In this document: one piece after another, positions 24,297 through 34,205 of the stretch
Numbering within the stretch: position 1 is the first letter of the stretch
How the letters are laid out: every line of letters starts with the position of its first letter
Source of the DNA: JAZSMJ01 sp045535815
GTDB taxonomy: Bacteria; Bacillota; Clostridia; Oscillospirales; CAG-272
Direction: 5' to 3'
Assembly: GCA_045535815.1 (NCBI GenBank)
Contig: JAZSMJ010000068.1
Location: forward strand, 6,373-70,372
DNA: 64,000 nt
The notes under the pieces: model-generated
Seen by the model: the letters and a program-made list of their open reading frames with translations, nothing else
Database searches by the model: none
What the model was told of the DNA's origin: nothing
Program-made: the position numbers and the translations under genes

Positions 24297-25373
24297 ATGG
24301 ATTATAACGCTATCAGGCGCAAAAGCAGAAGGATACGTATAGGAAATATTTATATAGGTGCAGATCAGCCGATAGCGGTTCAGTCTATGACCAACACCGA
24401 CCCTCACGACTATGACAAAACGCTTTCTCAGGTAAGAGAGCTTGAGGCGGCAGGCTGTGATATCGTAAGACTTGCTATACCCGACCTTGAGGCTGTGAGG
24501 GTAATTTCAAAAATAAAAGAATACGGCGGCATTTCGGTGCCGCTCGTTGCAGATATACACTACGATCACAAGCTGGCTCTTGAGTGCGTTTCCGCCGGTG
24601 TTGATAAGATAAGGATCAACCCGGGAAATATAGGTGACGATAAAAAGGTAGAGCTTGTGGCAAAAAAATGTGCAGAGCACGGCGTGCCTATAAGAATAGG
24701 GGTAAACAGCGGCTCTCTTGAGAGGCATATACTCGAAAAGCACGGGGCTCCTACGGCTCAGGCACTTGCGGAAAGCGCGCTTTATCATGCGTCACTGCTT
24801 GAAAAGAACGGATTTTTCGATATCGTTTTGGCAGTCAAGTCATCAGACGTTGCGACTATGATAAACGCCACCAGAATAATTGCCGATGCGACCGATTATC
24901 CGATACATTTAGGAGTTACCGAGGCAGGCACTCCTCACGATGGGGTTATCAAATCTGCGATAGGTATAGGCTCGCTTATCTGCGACGGTATCGGTGATAC
25001 CATAAGGGTATCGCTGACTGCTCCGCCTGCTCTTGAGGTGAAGGAGGGCAGAGCGCTTCTTCGTAATATAGGTATAGGCGGTGGGATAAGAGTTACGTCA
25101 TGTCCTACCTGCGGAAGAACCAAGATAGATCTGATAGAGCTTTGCGAGGCTTTTGAGGAGCGTATAGCACGTGGCGACGTAAGATCTGACAGACCGTTGC
25201 ACGTTGCAATAATGGGCTGTGCGGTAAACGGACCGGGTGAAGCAAGAGAGGCTGATATAGGCATAGCAGGCGGTGTCGGAGAGGGACTCCTTTTCAGACA
25301 CGGTGAGATAATAAGAAAAATTCCGCAAAACGAGATAATAGATCAATTGATCAAAGAAATCAACGATATGTGA
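24297..25373 (+). CDS. ispG: 4-hydroxy-3-methylbut-2-enyl diphosphate synthase (flavodoxin)
   Basis: 358 residues. N-terminal TIM barrel with QPIAVQSMTNTDPHD, PLVADIHYDHKLAL and KIRINPGNIG, then the iron-sulfur domain with cysteines in SCPTCGRTKID and MGCAVNGPGEAREADIGIAGG that hold the 4Fe-4S cluster. It performs the penultimate MEP-pathway step. It is 20 bases after rseP and in the same transcription unit as dxr. Confidence 0.96.
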   Translation: MDYNAIRRKSRRIRIGNIYIGADQPIAVQSMTNTDPHDYDKTLSQVRELEAAGCDIVRLAIPDLEAVRVISKIKEYGGISVPLVADIHYDHKLALECVSAGVDKIRINPGNIGDDKKVELVAKKCAEHGVPIRIGVNSGSLERHILEKHGAPTAQALAESALYHASLLEKNGFFDIVLAVKSSDVATMINATRIIADATDYPIHLGVTEAGTPHDGVIKSAIGIGSLICDGIGDTIRVSLTAPPALEVKEGRALLRNIGIGGGIRVTSCPTCGRTKIDLIELCEAFEERIARGDVRSDRPLHVAIMGCAVNGPGEAREADIGIAGGVGEGLLFRHGEIIRKIPQNEIIDQLIKEINDM

Positions 25374-25409
25374 TAAGCTCGCATAAATGCGAAAAAAGGA
25401 CGGTTCAAA

Positions 25410-28400
25410 ATGGCAGGGAAAACGCTTCTTGATGTTTTTAATAAATATGCTCCGGGTGACGAATTCAAGGCTATACTTGAGAGCGCAACGGATATCTCCG
25501 TTCGTGCGGACAGAGAGCGCAAGCTTGTCGAGGCGCAGGCGTTTTTTCCGGAAACCATAGAAAAGAAAAAGCTCTACCGTCTCGAAGAGGAGATAAGGGA
25601 AGCGTATAAGATAAACTCTGTGCGCATACTCCCGAAATATTCTCCCGATAAGTTCAATAGCGAATACATAACTCAGGTAATGGTAGAGGCGCAGCGCTTA
25701 GGCGCTGTTTCGAGAGGTTTTTTCAACGATTACGACGTTTCACTCGAGGGCAATCATATCAAGATAGATATTGCGTTTGCAAACGGCGGTATCGAGCTTT
25801 TGTACAGCGCAAAGACCCACGAGATAATCGAGGGGATAATTTTAAGAGAATTCGGGCTGAATTATACTGTGGAGATAACGAGATCGCAGGGCTTTGAGGG
25901 CGGATACGAGGATTTTGTAAAGCACAGAGACGAGTATCTTTCATCCGAAATGAAGGAAGCGGTTAAGCGGATAGAAGCAAGTGCTGCCGCTAACGCAGCA
26001 GCGGCGAGCGCTTCTTCTGCGCAGAATGCCAAAAAGCTTGCCGCTGACGGCAGTGAGCTTAAGAGAATGAACTCGCTTTACGAAACCTCTGACAGTCAGT
26101 GCGATTGGCTTGACGAGACTACCGTTATATCGGGAAAGATCAAATTTTCGGTGGCAGAGCCTACCGAGATCCACGGAAGTGCATTTCCGATAACTCCTTC
26201 GCCTATCTCGACCTTTACCTCTCCTCAAAAAAGCGTTATTGCGGTCGGTGAGGTCTTTCAGGTAGAGCTCAGAGAAACCAGAAGGGGCGACAGCGTAACC
26301 GTTATTTTCGGCATTACCGATAAGGAATCCTCGGTATACGTGCGCATATCAGCAGATCCCGAGACGGCGGACGGTATAAAATCCGCACTCGGAATAGGAA
26401 GCGCAGTTGCCGTCAGAGGTGCGCTCAGAAACGAAAATAAAGAGAGCGCAGAGCTTGCAATATTTGCATACGATATACTTAAGATAAAAAAGATAACCAG
26501 AAAAGATAATGCGCCCGAAAAGAGAGTCGAGCTTCATCTGCATACTGCAATGTCGGCAATGGATGCGACTATGCAGCCAGACGTGGTTGTAAAAACTGCA
26601 AAGGCGTGGGGTCATCCTGCCGTTGCCTTTACCGATCACGGAAACGTTCAGGCGTTTCCCGAGGCTATGCTTGCTGCAGAAAAGCTTGGTGATATAAAGG
26701 TCATATACGGTATGGAGGGCTATTACGTCGACGATACGGCAAGAGCCGTATACGGAGACAAGCTTTGCTTGTTTACCGATCAGTTTACCGTTTTTGATAT
26801 AGAAACCACCGGACTTTCGGCTATAAATAATAAAATAACAGAAATAGGTGCGGTCAAGATAAAGGGCGGAGAGGTTATTGACAGATTCAATACCTTCGTT
26901 GACCCAAGGGAGCATATCCCCGAAAAGATAACCGAGCTTACCGGCATAACCGACGAGATGGTTGCAGGTGCACCTGAAGAGTGCGAGGCGGTAAAGAGCT
27001 TCCTCGAATTTGCAGGTGACGATATGCTGATAGCCCATAACGCATCCTTTGATACCAGCTTTATCAGAAGGGTGTGCGATGAGCACAGAATGCCCTTTAC
27101 CAGCTCCTATCTTGACACAGTTGCTATGTCGAGATATGCAAATCCAGAGCTTTCAAAGCATAGGCTTGACGTTTTGGCAGAGTATTATAAGCTCGGTGAT
27201 TTCAATCATCACAGAGCCTGTGATGACGCAGAAATGCTTGCTCACATATTCTTTGCAATGACCGATAAGCTCCGCAAGGAAGGTGTTTTCGGAATTGCCG
27301 ATATGAATCAGGCAATGAGTGAGAGAGCCGATCCGCTCAAGCTCAGGTCCTATCATATGATACTGCTCGTCAAGAATCAGACGGGACTTAAAAACCTTTA
27401 CAAAATGGTATCCGACGGATATCTGAAATATTTCAGAAAGCATCCGAGAATACCCAGGACCGTGCTTGAAGCTCACCGTGAGGGACTTATAATAGGATCT
27501 GCCTGCTCGGAGGGCGAGCTCTTCTCGGCTATACTTGAAAACAAATCCTTTGGCGATCTCAAAAAGATAGCGAGCTTTTACGACTATCTTGAGATACAGC
27601 CTCTTTGCAATAACGCCTATCTTATAAGAAACGGCTCGGTTGCAAACGAGGAGAAGCTGAAGGAAATAAATAAGACCATAATCAAAATTGCCGACAGTCT
27701 CGGCAAGCCGGTCGTTGCAACCTGCGACGCTCACTTCCTTGAAGCAGACGACGAGATATACCGTCAGATACTGATGAAGGGTATGGGCTTCTCGGATACC
27801 GATAACGAAAGCGGTATTTATTTCAGAACGACCGAGGAGATGCTTCGTGAGTTTGAATATCTCGGTGAGGAAAAGGCTTACGAGGTGGTCGTAAAAAATA
27901 CCAATCTAATAAGCGATATGATAGAAAACGTCCGCCCGATACCTAAAGGAAGCTTCCCGCCTAAGCTCGAGGGATCGGATGAAAATCTGTCAGAGATGTG
28001 CTGGGCAAAGGCGAAGGAGCTTTACGGCGATCCGCTTCCCGAGGTGGTCTCAACAAGACTTGAAAGAGAGCTTGTTCCTATCATCAACAACGGCTTTGCC
28101 GTTATGTATATGATAGCGCAGAAGCTTATTGAAAACAGTGAAAAAGCAGGCTATCTCGTCGGCTCAAGAGGCTCGGTAGGCTCGTCCTTTACCGCCACCA
28201 TGTGCGGAGTTTCGGAGGTCAATCCGCTTCCGCCACATTACCGTTGCCCAAAATGCAGACACAGCGAATTCCAGGATGACAGCTGGGAGATAAAATACGG
28301 CTCGGGATACGATATGCCCAATAAGGACTGTCCCGTTTGCGGTGAGCGTATGATAGGTGACGGACACGATATTCCGTTTGAGACCTTCCTTGGCTTCAGC

Positions 28401-29834
28401 GGTGAAAAATCTCCCGATATCGACCTTAACTTCTCGGGTGACGTTCAGGGCGATGCACATAAATTCACCGAGGTTCTGTTCGGAAGCGAAAACGTCTTCA
28501 GAGCAGGAACTATAGGTACTATTGCCGATAAGACGGCATACGGATACGTTGCGAAGTATCTTGAGGAGAAGGGAATATCTCTGCCGAGAGCCGAGATGTT
28601 CAGGCTTATAAGCGGATGCGTCGGTGTCAAGAGAACTACGGGTCAGCATCCCGGCGGCGTTATCGTCGTTCCGAGAGAATACGATATATACGATTTTTCA
28701 CCCGTTCAGCATCCTGCCGATAAATCGGCGTCCGATACAGTCACAACGCACTTTGCGTTCACATATCTGCACGATACGCTTCTGAAGCTCGATATTCTCG
28801 GGCACGATGTGCCGACCAAGTACAAAAAGCTTCAGGACCTTACCGGCATAGACGTGCGTGACGTTCCAATGCACGATGAGGACGTTATGGAGCTGTTTCT
28901 GTCGACAAAGTCACTCGGAGTAAAGCCGAGTGATATAGGAAGCGAGGTCGGAACCTTCGGTCTTCCCGAATTCGGTACAAACTTCGTTCGTCAGATGCTT
29001 GTTGACACAAAGCCGAAATGCTTTGCCGATCTTCTTCAGATATCAGGTCTTTCGCACGGTACGGGAGTTTGGCTGGGCAACGCTCAGGACCTTATCAAAA
29101 ACGGCACCTGCACTATATCCGAGGTTATCGGAACGAGAGACAATATAATGCTTGAGCTTATAAATTACGGTCTTGAAAAGGGACTTGCCTTCAATATAAT
29201 GGAAAAGGTGCGTAAGGGTAAGGGACTTACCCCCGAATTCGAGGCGGCTATGAGGGCATGCAACGTGCCTGAGTGGTATATAGATTCCTGCAAGAAGATT
29301 AAATATATGTTCCCGAAGGCTCATGCCGCGGCGTACGATATTGCGTCTCTTCGTCTCGGATGGTTCAAGGTGCACCGTCCTCTTGAGTTTTATGCGGTAT
29401 TCTTCACTCTCGCAAAGGAAGGCTTTGATGCTCAGATAGTAATGAAGGGCAAGAACGAGGTCGTCCGTGTTATGAAGGAGATAGAAAATAAAGGAAAGGA
29501 CTCAACGCAGAAGGACGATGCAATGTACAGCACCCTTCAGCTTGTTAATGAATATCTGGCAAGAGGAATGCAGTTCCTGCCCGTTGACCTTTACAAATCG
29601 GGGGCACACGACTTCCTTCCCGATAACGGCAAGATAAGACTGCCGTTCTCATCTCTTCCCGGTCTTGGCGAGAACGCCGCAGAAAAGATAGTTTCCGTAA
29701 GAGACGAGGGAGAGCTTCTCTCTATAGAGGAGCTTCAGACAAGGGCGCACATTCCGAAGTCTGTTATAGATATTCTCAAGACAAACGGAGTGCTTGATAA
29801 GCTTAGTGAAACCAATCAGATAACGTTCTTCTGA
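25410..29834 (+). CDS. polC: DNA polymerase III alpha subunit, PolC type
   Basis: 1474 residues. The N-terminal domain and OB fold (about 230-370) precede a PHP domain (RVELHLHTAMSAMDA, about 375) that is split by a 3'-5' exonuclease (447-615; FDIETTGLSAINNKITEIGAVKI, HNASFDTSFIRRV, HRACDDAEMLAH). The polymerase core has RGSVGSSFTATMCGVSEVNPL, a four-cysteine zinc site (CPKC...CPVC), PDIDLNFSGDVQGDAH with the catalytic aspartates, and TTGQHPGGVIVVPR. The C-terminal helix-hairpin-helix region (LPGLGENAAEKIV) ends the protein. PolC is the leading-strand replicase of low-GC Gram-positives. Confidence 0.97.
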   Translation: MAGKTLLDVFNKYAPGDEFKAILESATDISVRADRERKLVEAQAFFPETIEKKKLYRLEEEIREAYKINSVRILPKYSPDKFNSEYITQVMVEAQRLGAVSRGFFNDYDVSLEGNHIKIDIAFANGGIELLYSAKTHEIIEGIILREFGLNYTVEITRSQGFEGGYEDFVKHRDEYLSSEMKEAVKRIEASAAANAAAASASSAQNAKKLAADGSELKRMNSLYETSDSQCDWLDETTVISGKIKFSVAEPTEIHGSAFPITPSPISTFTSPQKSVIAVGEVFQVELRETRRGDSVTVIFGITDKESSVYVRISADPETADGIKSALGIGSAVAVRGALRNENKESAELAIFAYDILKIKKITRKDNAPEKRVELHLHTAMSAMDATMQPDVVVKTAKAWGHPAVAFTDHGNVQAFPEAMLAAEKLGDIKVIYGMEGYYVDDTARAVYGDKLCLFTDQFTVFDIETTGLSAINNKITEIGAVKIKGGEVIDRFNTFVDPREHIPEKITELTGITDEMVAGAPEECEAVKSFLEFAGDDMLIAHNASFDTSFIRRVCDEHRMPFTSSYLDTVAMSRYANPELSKHRLDVLAEYYKLGDFNHHRACDDAEMLAHIFFAMTDKLRKEGVFGIADMNQAMSERADPLKLRSYHMILLVKNQTGLKNLYKMVSDGYLKYFRKHPRIPRTVLEAHREGLIIGSACSEGELFSAILENKSFGDLKKIASFYDYLEIQPLCNNAYLIRNGSVANEEKLKEINKTIIKIADSLGKPVVATCDAHFLEADDEIYRQILMKGMGFSDTDNESGIYFRTTEEMLREFEYLGEEKAYEVVVKNTNLISDMIENVRPIPKGSFPPKLEGSDENLSEMCWAKAKELYGDPLPEVVSTRLERELVPIINNGFAVMYMIAQKLIENSEKAGYLVGSRGSVGSSFTATMCGVSEVNPLPPHYRCPKCRHSEFQDDSWEIKYGSGYDMPNKDCPVCGERMIGDGHDIPFETFLGFSGEKSPDIDLNFSGDVQGDAHKFTEVLFGSENVFRAGTIGTIADKTAYGYVAKYLEEKGISLPRAEMFRLISGCVGVKRTTGQHPGGVIVVPREYDIYDFSPVQHPADKSASDTVTTHFAFTYLHDTLLKLDILGHDVPTKYKKLQDLTGIDVRDVPMHDEDVMELFLSTKSLGVKPSDIGSEVGTFGLPEFGTNFVRQMLVDTKPKCFADLLQISGLSHGTGVWLGNAQDLIKNGTCTISEVIGTRDNIMLELINYGLEKGLAFNIMEKVRKGKGLTPEFEAAMRACNVPEWYIDSCKKIKYMFPKAHAAAYDIASLRLGWFKVHRPLEFYAVFFTLAKEGFDAQIVMKGKNEVVRVMKEIENKGKDSTQKDDAMYSTLQLVNEYLARGMQFLPVDLYKSGAHDFLPDNGKIRLPFSSLPGLGENAAEKIVSVRDEGELLSIEELQTRAHIPKSVIDILKTNGVLDKLSETNQITFF

Positions 29835-29843
29835 TTTTTCACA

Positions 29844-29864
29844 AAAGGTATTGACAATACCTTT
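29844..29864 (+). terminator. polC terminator overlapping the his promoter
   Basis: AAAGGTATT (29844-29852), GAC, AATACCTTT (29856-29864): a perfect 9-bp stem. The -35 box TTGACA of the his promoter is embedded in its loop and arm, so it might also be an operator. Confidence 0.5.
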
Positions 29865-29879
29865 ATATTGTGCTAATAT
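29851..29879 (+). promoter_or_regulatory. Promoter of the his operon
   Basis: TTGACA (29851-29856), 17 bases, TAATAT (29874-29879). Confidence 0.7.
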
Positions 29880-29902
29880 ATTAGCAAGATAAAGCAAGAA
29901 AG

Positions 29903-29948
29903 TGCCGCATCGCTCAGTCGATGCGGCAGTCTTGGGTGTTTTAAGACT
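29903..29948 (+). other. Structured 5' leader of the his operon
   Basis: A 10-bp stem TGCCGCATCG-CTCAGT-CGATGCGGCA (29903-29928) is followed by AGTCTT (29928-29933) pairing with AAGACT (29943-29948) and a short T-run. No T-box sequence (TGGNACC) and no run of His codons are visible, so any attenuation is of another type. Confidence 0.4.
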
Positions 29949-29998
29949 TTTGATATCTAAAAAATCAACGGGAGCTGATTGAAATAAACAAGTGGAAT

Positions 29999-31180
29999 AT
30001 GAACATCCCCGAGGGTACGAGGGATATAATTTACGATGATGCGCTGGTATATGAGGATATATCGCAAAGGCTTTCAAGCGTCTATGCAAAAAACGGCTTC
30101 AGACCGGTAATGACCCCTGCCGTCGAATACTATGACGTCTTTGGCTTTGAGGGTCAGCCGATAAGCCAGGAGAGCATGTATAAGTTTACCGATATGAGCG
30201 GAAGACTTATCGTTTTGAGAGCGGATAATACAACTCCTCTTGCAAGAGTGGCGGCAACAAAGCTCCGCTCTGCTCAGCTTCCTCAGAAGATATGCTATAA
30301 TCAGAATATATACAGAATTAATTCAGAGCATTCGGGAAGAAGAAACGAGATACTTCAAAGCGGTGTCGAGATAATCGGTGCGGCAGGTATTAAGAGCGAC
30401 ATCATCTGTCTTGCCGTTGCTCTTGAGGCGCTCAGGAGCCTCGGTGTCGATTTCAAGATAGAGATAGGCACGGTCGGTTTTTACAATGCGCTGATAAAGG
30501 AGCTGGACCTCAGCGAAAAGGAAACCGATATAGTCAGAGAATACGTTGACACAAAGAATACCGTTTCACTTGATTTAATGAAGCGCAGAAACGGATTTGA
30601 AAAGATAAAGCGCCTTCCCATGCTTTACGGCGGAGAAGAGGTTTTTGATGAGGCTTATTCGATAGCAGGCGATAATGCCGAGGCTATAGAGGCTCTCGAT
30701 TATATTAAAAAGCTTTACGGTGCGCTTGCAAGCTCGGGATATGCCGACAATATAATGATAGATCTCGGTCTTGTTCATAAGATCGATTATTATACAGGCG
30801 TAGTTTTCAGAGGATATATTGAGGGCGCAGGCGAGGCGGTGCTCAGCGGCGGAAGATACGATAATCTTATAAACCATTTCGGATATAACGCAGTTGCAAC
30901 AGGATTTGCAATAAACGTCGGTCTTTGCGCTGATACAATTATAAAGAATATGAAGGAAGAGGTCAGGGTTGGCGCTGATTATCTTATCTTCTTTGAAGCA
31001 GACGGATTCAAGTATGCCGATGAATATAAGACGGAGCTTGATAAAAAGGGCTTTACAAGCGAATTTTCAAGCGCTTGCTCGATAGAGGATGCGCTTGCGT
31101 ATGCAAGAGAGGCAAGAATCCAGAAGCTTGCAATTATAGGAAGTGACGGCAGCATCGATATAAAGGAGGCGGCAGAGTGA
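29999..31180 (+). CDS. hisZ: ATP phosphoribosyltransferase regulatory subunit
   Basis: 393 residues. It resembles histidyl-tRNA synthetase catalytic cores (PEGTRDIIYDDA, VLRADNTTPLARVAATKL, YRINSEHSGRRNEILQSGVEIIG, IDLGLVHKIDYYTGVVFRGY, VLSGGRYDNLINHFG) but lacks the anticodon-binding domain. HisZ pairs with the short HisG encoded next. The ATG at 29999 has no close ribosome site; a GGAG at 29971 is three bases before an in-frame ATT (29978) that would add IEINKWN, similar to the situation at rseP. Confidence 0.93.
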   Translation: MNIPEGTRDIIYDDALVYEDISQRLSSVYAKNGFRPVMTPAVEYYDVFGFEGQPISQESMYKFTDMSGRLIVLRADNTTPLARVAATKLRSAQLPQKICYNQNIYRINSEHSGRRNEILQSGVEIIGAAGIKSDIICLAVALEALRSLGVDFKIEIGTVGFYNALIKELDLSEKETDIVREYVDTKNTVSLDLMKRRNGFEKIKRLPMLYGGEEVFDEAYSIAGDNAEAIEALDYIKKLYGALASSGYADNIMIDLGLVHKIDYYTGVVFRGYIEGAGEAVLSGGRYDNLINHFGYNAVATGFAINVGLCADTIIKNMKEEVRVGADYLIFFEADGFKYADEYKTELDKKGFTSEFSSACSIEDALAYAREARIQKLAIIGSDGSIDIKEAAE

Positions 31181-31812
31181 TAAGGATCGCGCTCACAAAG
31201 GGCAGAATAGAAAAAAAGGCAATTGAAATTCTTACCCGTGCCGGCTATGATATGAGCTGTCTCAATGAAGAGAATAAGGGAAGAAAGCTTCTGTTTAAGG
31301 TGGATAACGCCGATATAGAGATAGTGCTTGCAAAGGCGGCAGACGTTATGACCTACGTTGAGCACGGCGTTTGTGACGTCGGTATAGTAGGCGAGGATAC
31401 CGTTCTTGAGAGCGGTAAATCGGTATACGAGCTTCTTGACCTCGGCTTCGGCAGGTGCAGATTTGCTCTTGCAGGAATAAAGGGAAAGAATTTTTACGAC
31501 GGATATTCTCACAAGGTCATAGCATCGAAATATCCGAATATAACCAAGAGCTATTTTAACAGCAGAGGTATAGACGTTGAGGTCGTAAAGATAGAGGGCT
31601 CGGTAGAGCTTGCTCCTCTGCTCGGCCTTTCGGATGCTATCGCAGATATAGTTGAAACAGGCTCAACGCTTAAGGCAAACGGTCTTGAGGTGTACGAGGA
31701 TATCGTAAACATCTCTGCAAGGCTTGTCGCAAACATTGCGGCGGCAAAGCTTAAAAAGGCAGAGATAGATGATCTGCTTTCCAGAGTGTCGGGAGCTCTT
31801 GCTTCCGAATAA
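31177..31812 (+). CDS. hisG: ATP phosphoribosyltransferase catalytic subunit, short form
   Basis: 211 residues, the HisZ-dependent short type without the C-terminal histidine-binding domain. Motifs: RIALTKGRIEKKAIEIL, DVMTYVEHGVCDVGIVGED, and ADIVETGSTLKANGLEV, the PRPP-binding loop. It starts histidine synthesis from ATP and PRPP. The GTG start overlaps the hisZ stop by four bases. Confidence 0.95.
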   Translation: MIRIALTKGRIEKKAIEILTRAGYDMSCLNEENKGRKLLFKVDNADIEIVLAKAADVMTYVEHGVCDVGIVGEDTVLESGKSVYELLDLGFGRCRFALAGIKGKNFYDGYSHKVIASKYPNITKSYFNSRGIDVEVVKIEGSVELAPLLGLSDAIADIVETGSTLKANGLEVYEDIVNISARLVANIAAAKLKKAEIDDLLSRVSGALASE

Positions 31813-31834
31813 CGTCAATTTATGAGGTTTTCAG

Positions 31835-33115
31835 ATGTTAAAATTATACAGTAAAGATAATATTCAAGAATTATACGCTCTGCTTGAGCGCCGTGCAGAC
31901 AGCGTGACTGCAGAGCTTACCCGTGCAGTATCGGACGTTATATGTGACGTTCGTGAAAACGGTGACGAGGCACTTTACCGCCTGACGGAAAAATTTGATA
32001 AAATAAGACCCGAAACGCTTATATTAAGCGAAGCGGAAAAGAAAAAGCTGCTTGATAAGGTGCCAGCCGAGCTTCGTCGTACTATGGAAAGAGCGGCTGA
32101 AAACATCTTTGCCTTCCATGAAAAGCAAAAGCAAAACAGCCGTATCGACTGTGAAAACGGCAGGATAATGGGTCAGAGAGTTATACCGCTCAAAAGAGTC
32201 GGACTTTACGTTCCGGGCGGTACGGCGGCATATCCCTCATCGGTTTTGATGAATGCAATTCCCGCAAAGGTCGCAGGAGTTGACGAGATAGTTATAACGA
32301 CACCGCCTAAAAGCGAGGGAATATCTCCTGCGGTCGTTTGTGCGGCTGATATAGCTGGCGTTAAGGAGATAATAACGGTGGGCGGAGCGCAGGCAGTTGC
32401 GGCTCTTGCATACGGAACGCAGAGCGTCAGACGTGTTGATAAGATAGTAGGACCCGGCAACATTTTCGTTGCTATAGCTAAAAGACTCGTTTTCGGCTCG
32501 GTTGATATTGATATGTTTGCAGGACCGAGTGAGGTGCTTGTTATCGCTGATGAGAGTGCAGATCCCGCATACCTTGCCGCAGACCTTATGTCTCAGGCGG
32601 AGCACGATCCGATGGCGGCATCCATACTTATTGCAACCTCTGAAGATATAATTGATAAGGTAAACGTTGAGATAGAAAAGCAGCTTGCAACCCTTTCAAG
32701 AGGCGATATAATCAGAAGATCACTTGAGAGCTACGGAAGTGCGGTCGTTGTCGGCGATCTTTCGGAGGCGGCTGAGATATCGGATGTCGTTGCACCCGAG
32801 CATCTTGAGCTTGCGGTTGCGCAGCCGTTTGAGCTTCTTCCCAAGATAAGAAACGCAGGCTCGGTATTCCTTGGAAAATATACGCCTGAGCCACTCGGCG
32901 ACTATTATGCAGGACCTAATCACGTTCTTCCCACCAACGGAACGGCGAGATTCTCCTCCCCCTTGTCGGTAGACAGCTTTATCAAAAAATCGAGCTTCCT
33001 TTATTACGAAAAGAGCGCACTCTTATCCGCAGGAGACGATATAATATCGTTTGCAAATGCGGAAGGGCTTGATGCTCACGCAAATTCAATAAAAGTCAGA
33101 ATGAGAGATAAATAA
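31835..33115 (+). CDS. hisD: Histidinol dehydrogenase
   Basis: 426 residues. Family blocks are clear: VPGGTAAYPSSVLMNAIPA, GGAQAVAALAYGTQSV, KIVGPGNIFVAIAKR, DMFAGPSEVLVIAD and the catalytic QAEHDPMAAS, followed by APEHLELAV and GPNHVLPT with the zinc and substrate histidines. It oxidises histidinol to histidine in two NAD-dependent steps. Confidence 0.96.
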   Translation: MLKLYSKDNIQELYALLERRADSVTAELTRAVSDVICDVRENGDEALYRLTEKFDKIRPETLILSEAEKKKLLDKVPAELRRTMERAAENIFAFHEKQKQNSRIDCENGRIMGQRVIPLKRVGLYVPGGTAAYPSSVLMNAIPAKVAGVDEIVITTPPKSEGISPAVVCAADIAGVKEIITVGGAQAVAALAYGTQSVRRVDKIVGPGNIFVAIAKRLVFGSVDIDMFAGPSEVLVIADESADPAYLAADLMSQAEHDPMAASILIATSEDIIDKVNVEIEKQLATLSRGDIIRRSLESYGSAVVVGDLSEAAEISDVVAPEHLELAVAQPFELLPKIRNAGSVFLGKYTPEPLGDYYAGPNHVLPTNGTARFSSPLSVDSFIKKSSFLYYEKSALLSAGDDIISFANAEGLDAHANSIKVRMRDK

Positions 33116-33122
33116 AAAGAAA

Positions 33123-34205
33123 ATGTCTAACAGATTTATATCGGATAAGATAAATAAAATGGAGGAGTACAATCCGTGCTCCGCAAAATATCAAGTTCGG
33201 CTTGATGCCAACGAAAGCCCGTTTGAGCTTTCGCAAGAGATACTGTCGGAGTTTTGCGAGGCGATAAAGGATATTGACTATAACAGATATCCCGATCCGA
33301 GAGCAAGCGAGCTTACCGAAAAGTTTGCCGCCATATATAACGTAAAAAGTGAAAACGTAGTTTGCGGAAACGGCTCGGACGAGCTTATCAGTCTTATCTG
33401 CACAGGATTTTTAGATCCGGGGGATAAGCTTATAACCATAACTCCCGATTTTTCAATGTATCAGTTTTACGCAGAGCTTGCAGGAGCTGAGGTCATCAAT
33501 TTCTATAAGACCCACGATTTTCAGTTCGATTTCGGAAGACTTATAGACACAGTAATGAAAAAGAAGGCTAAGGCGGTCATATTCTCCAATCCCTGCAATC
33601 CGACCTCTGCGGTATGCTCAAAAGAGGATATATTAACTCTTGTTAAGGCTTGCAGTGAAAGCGGATGCCTGGTTATTGCAGACGAGGCTTATATGGAGTT
33701 TTGCGATACCGATGAGAGCATGATACCGTATGTTGAAGAGTTTGATAATCTTATCGTTTTGAAAACGCTCTCAAAGGCATTCGGACTTGCAGCGCTCAGA
33801 GTGGGATTTATGATAAGTAATCCCGATATTATTCTTGCGGTACGCAAGTTCAAAAGTCCGTATAATCTGAACTCGCTCTCGCAAAGGCTTGCAGGAATAG
33901 TTCTTGACCATTTTGATGAGATAAAAAATAACATTCAACTGATCAAAAAGGGCACCCGTGAGCTTTATGAGAGTGTAAAGGCGCTTGAGGATGTAGGCAA
34001 TTTTACCGTTCAAAAGCCGTACGCCAATTTTATAACCCTTGCTTTTGAGGATAAAGAGGTGGCTGCTTCTGTATCCGAAAAGCTGCATGATTACGGAATA
34101 GCCGTGAGATTTACAAGCGGTCTTCTCCGCATAAACTGCGGAAAAGAGGATGAAAATAAAAAATTCGTTGACAGCTTTACTGAAATTGTCGGAGGTAAGT
34201 TATGA
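33123..34205 (+). CDS. hisC: Histidinol-phosphate aminotransferase
   Basis: 360 residues, PLP fold type I. RLDANESPFELS, NRYPDPRASEL, VVCGNGSDELI, FSNPCNPTSAV, VIADEAYMEF and LKTLSKAFGLAALRVGF with the Schiff-base lysine identify HisC. It converts imidazole-acetol phosphate to histidinol phosphate. It lies in the his operon seven bases after hisD. Confidence 0.95.
   Translation: MSNRFISDKINKMEEYNPCSAKYQVRLDANESPFELSQEILSEFCEAIKDIDYNRYPDPRASELTEKFAAIYNVKSENVVCGNGSDELISLICTGFLDPGDKLITITPDFSMYQFYAELAGAEVINFYKTHDFQFDFGRLIDTVMKKKAKAVIFSNPCNPTSAVCSKEDILTLVKACSESGCLVIADEAYMEFCDTDESMIPYVEEFDNLIVLKTLSKAFGLAALRVGFMISNPDIILAVRKFKSPYNLNSLSQRLAGIVLDHFDEIKNNIQLIKKGTRELYESVKALEDVGNFTVQKPYANFITLAFEDKEVAASVSEKLHDYGIAVRFTSGLLRINCGKEDENKKFVDSFTEIVGGKL

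Noticed and set aside
29880..29998. T-box in the his leader
   Set aside because: No TGGNACC sequence and no stem I of adequate length; only two small hairpins are present.
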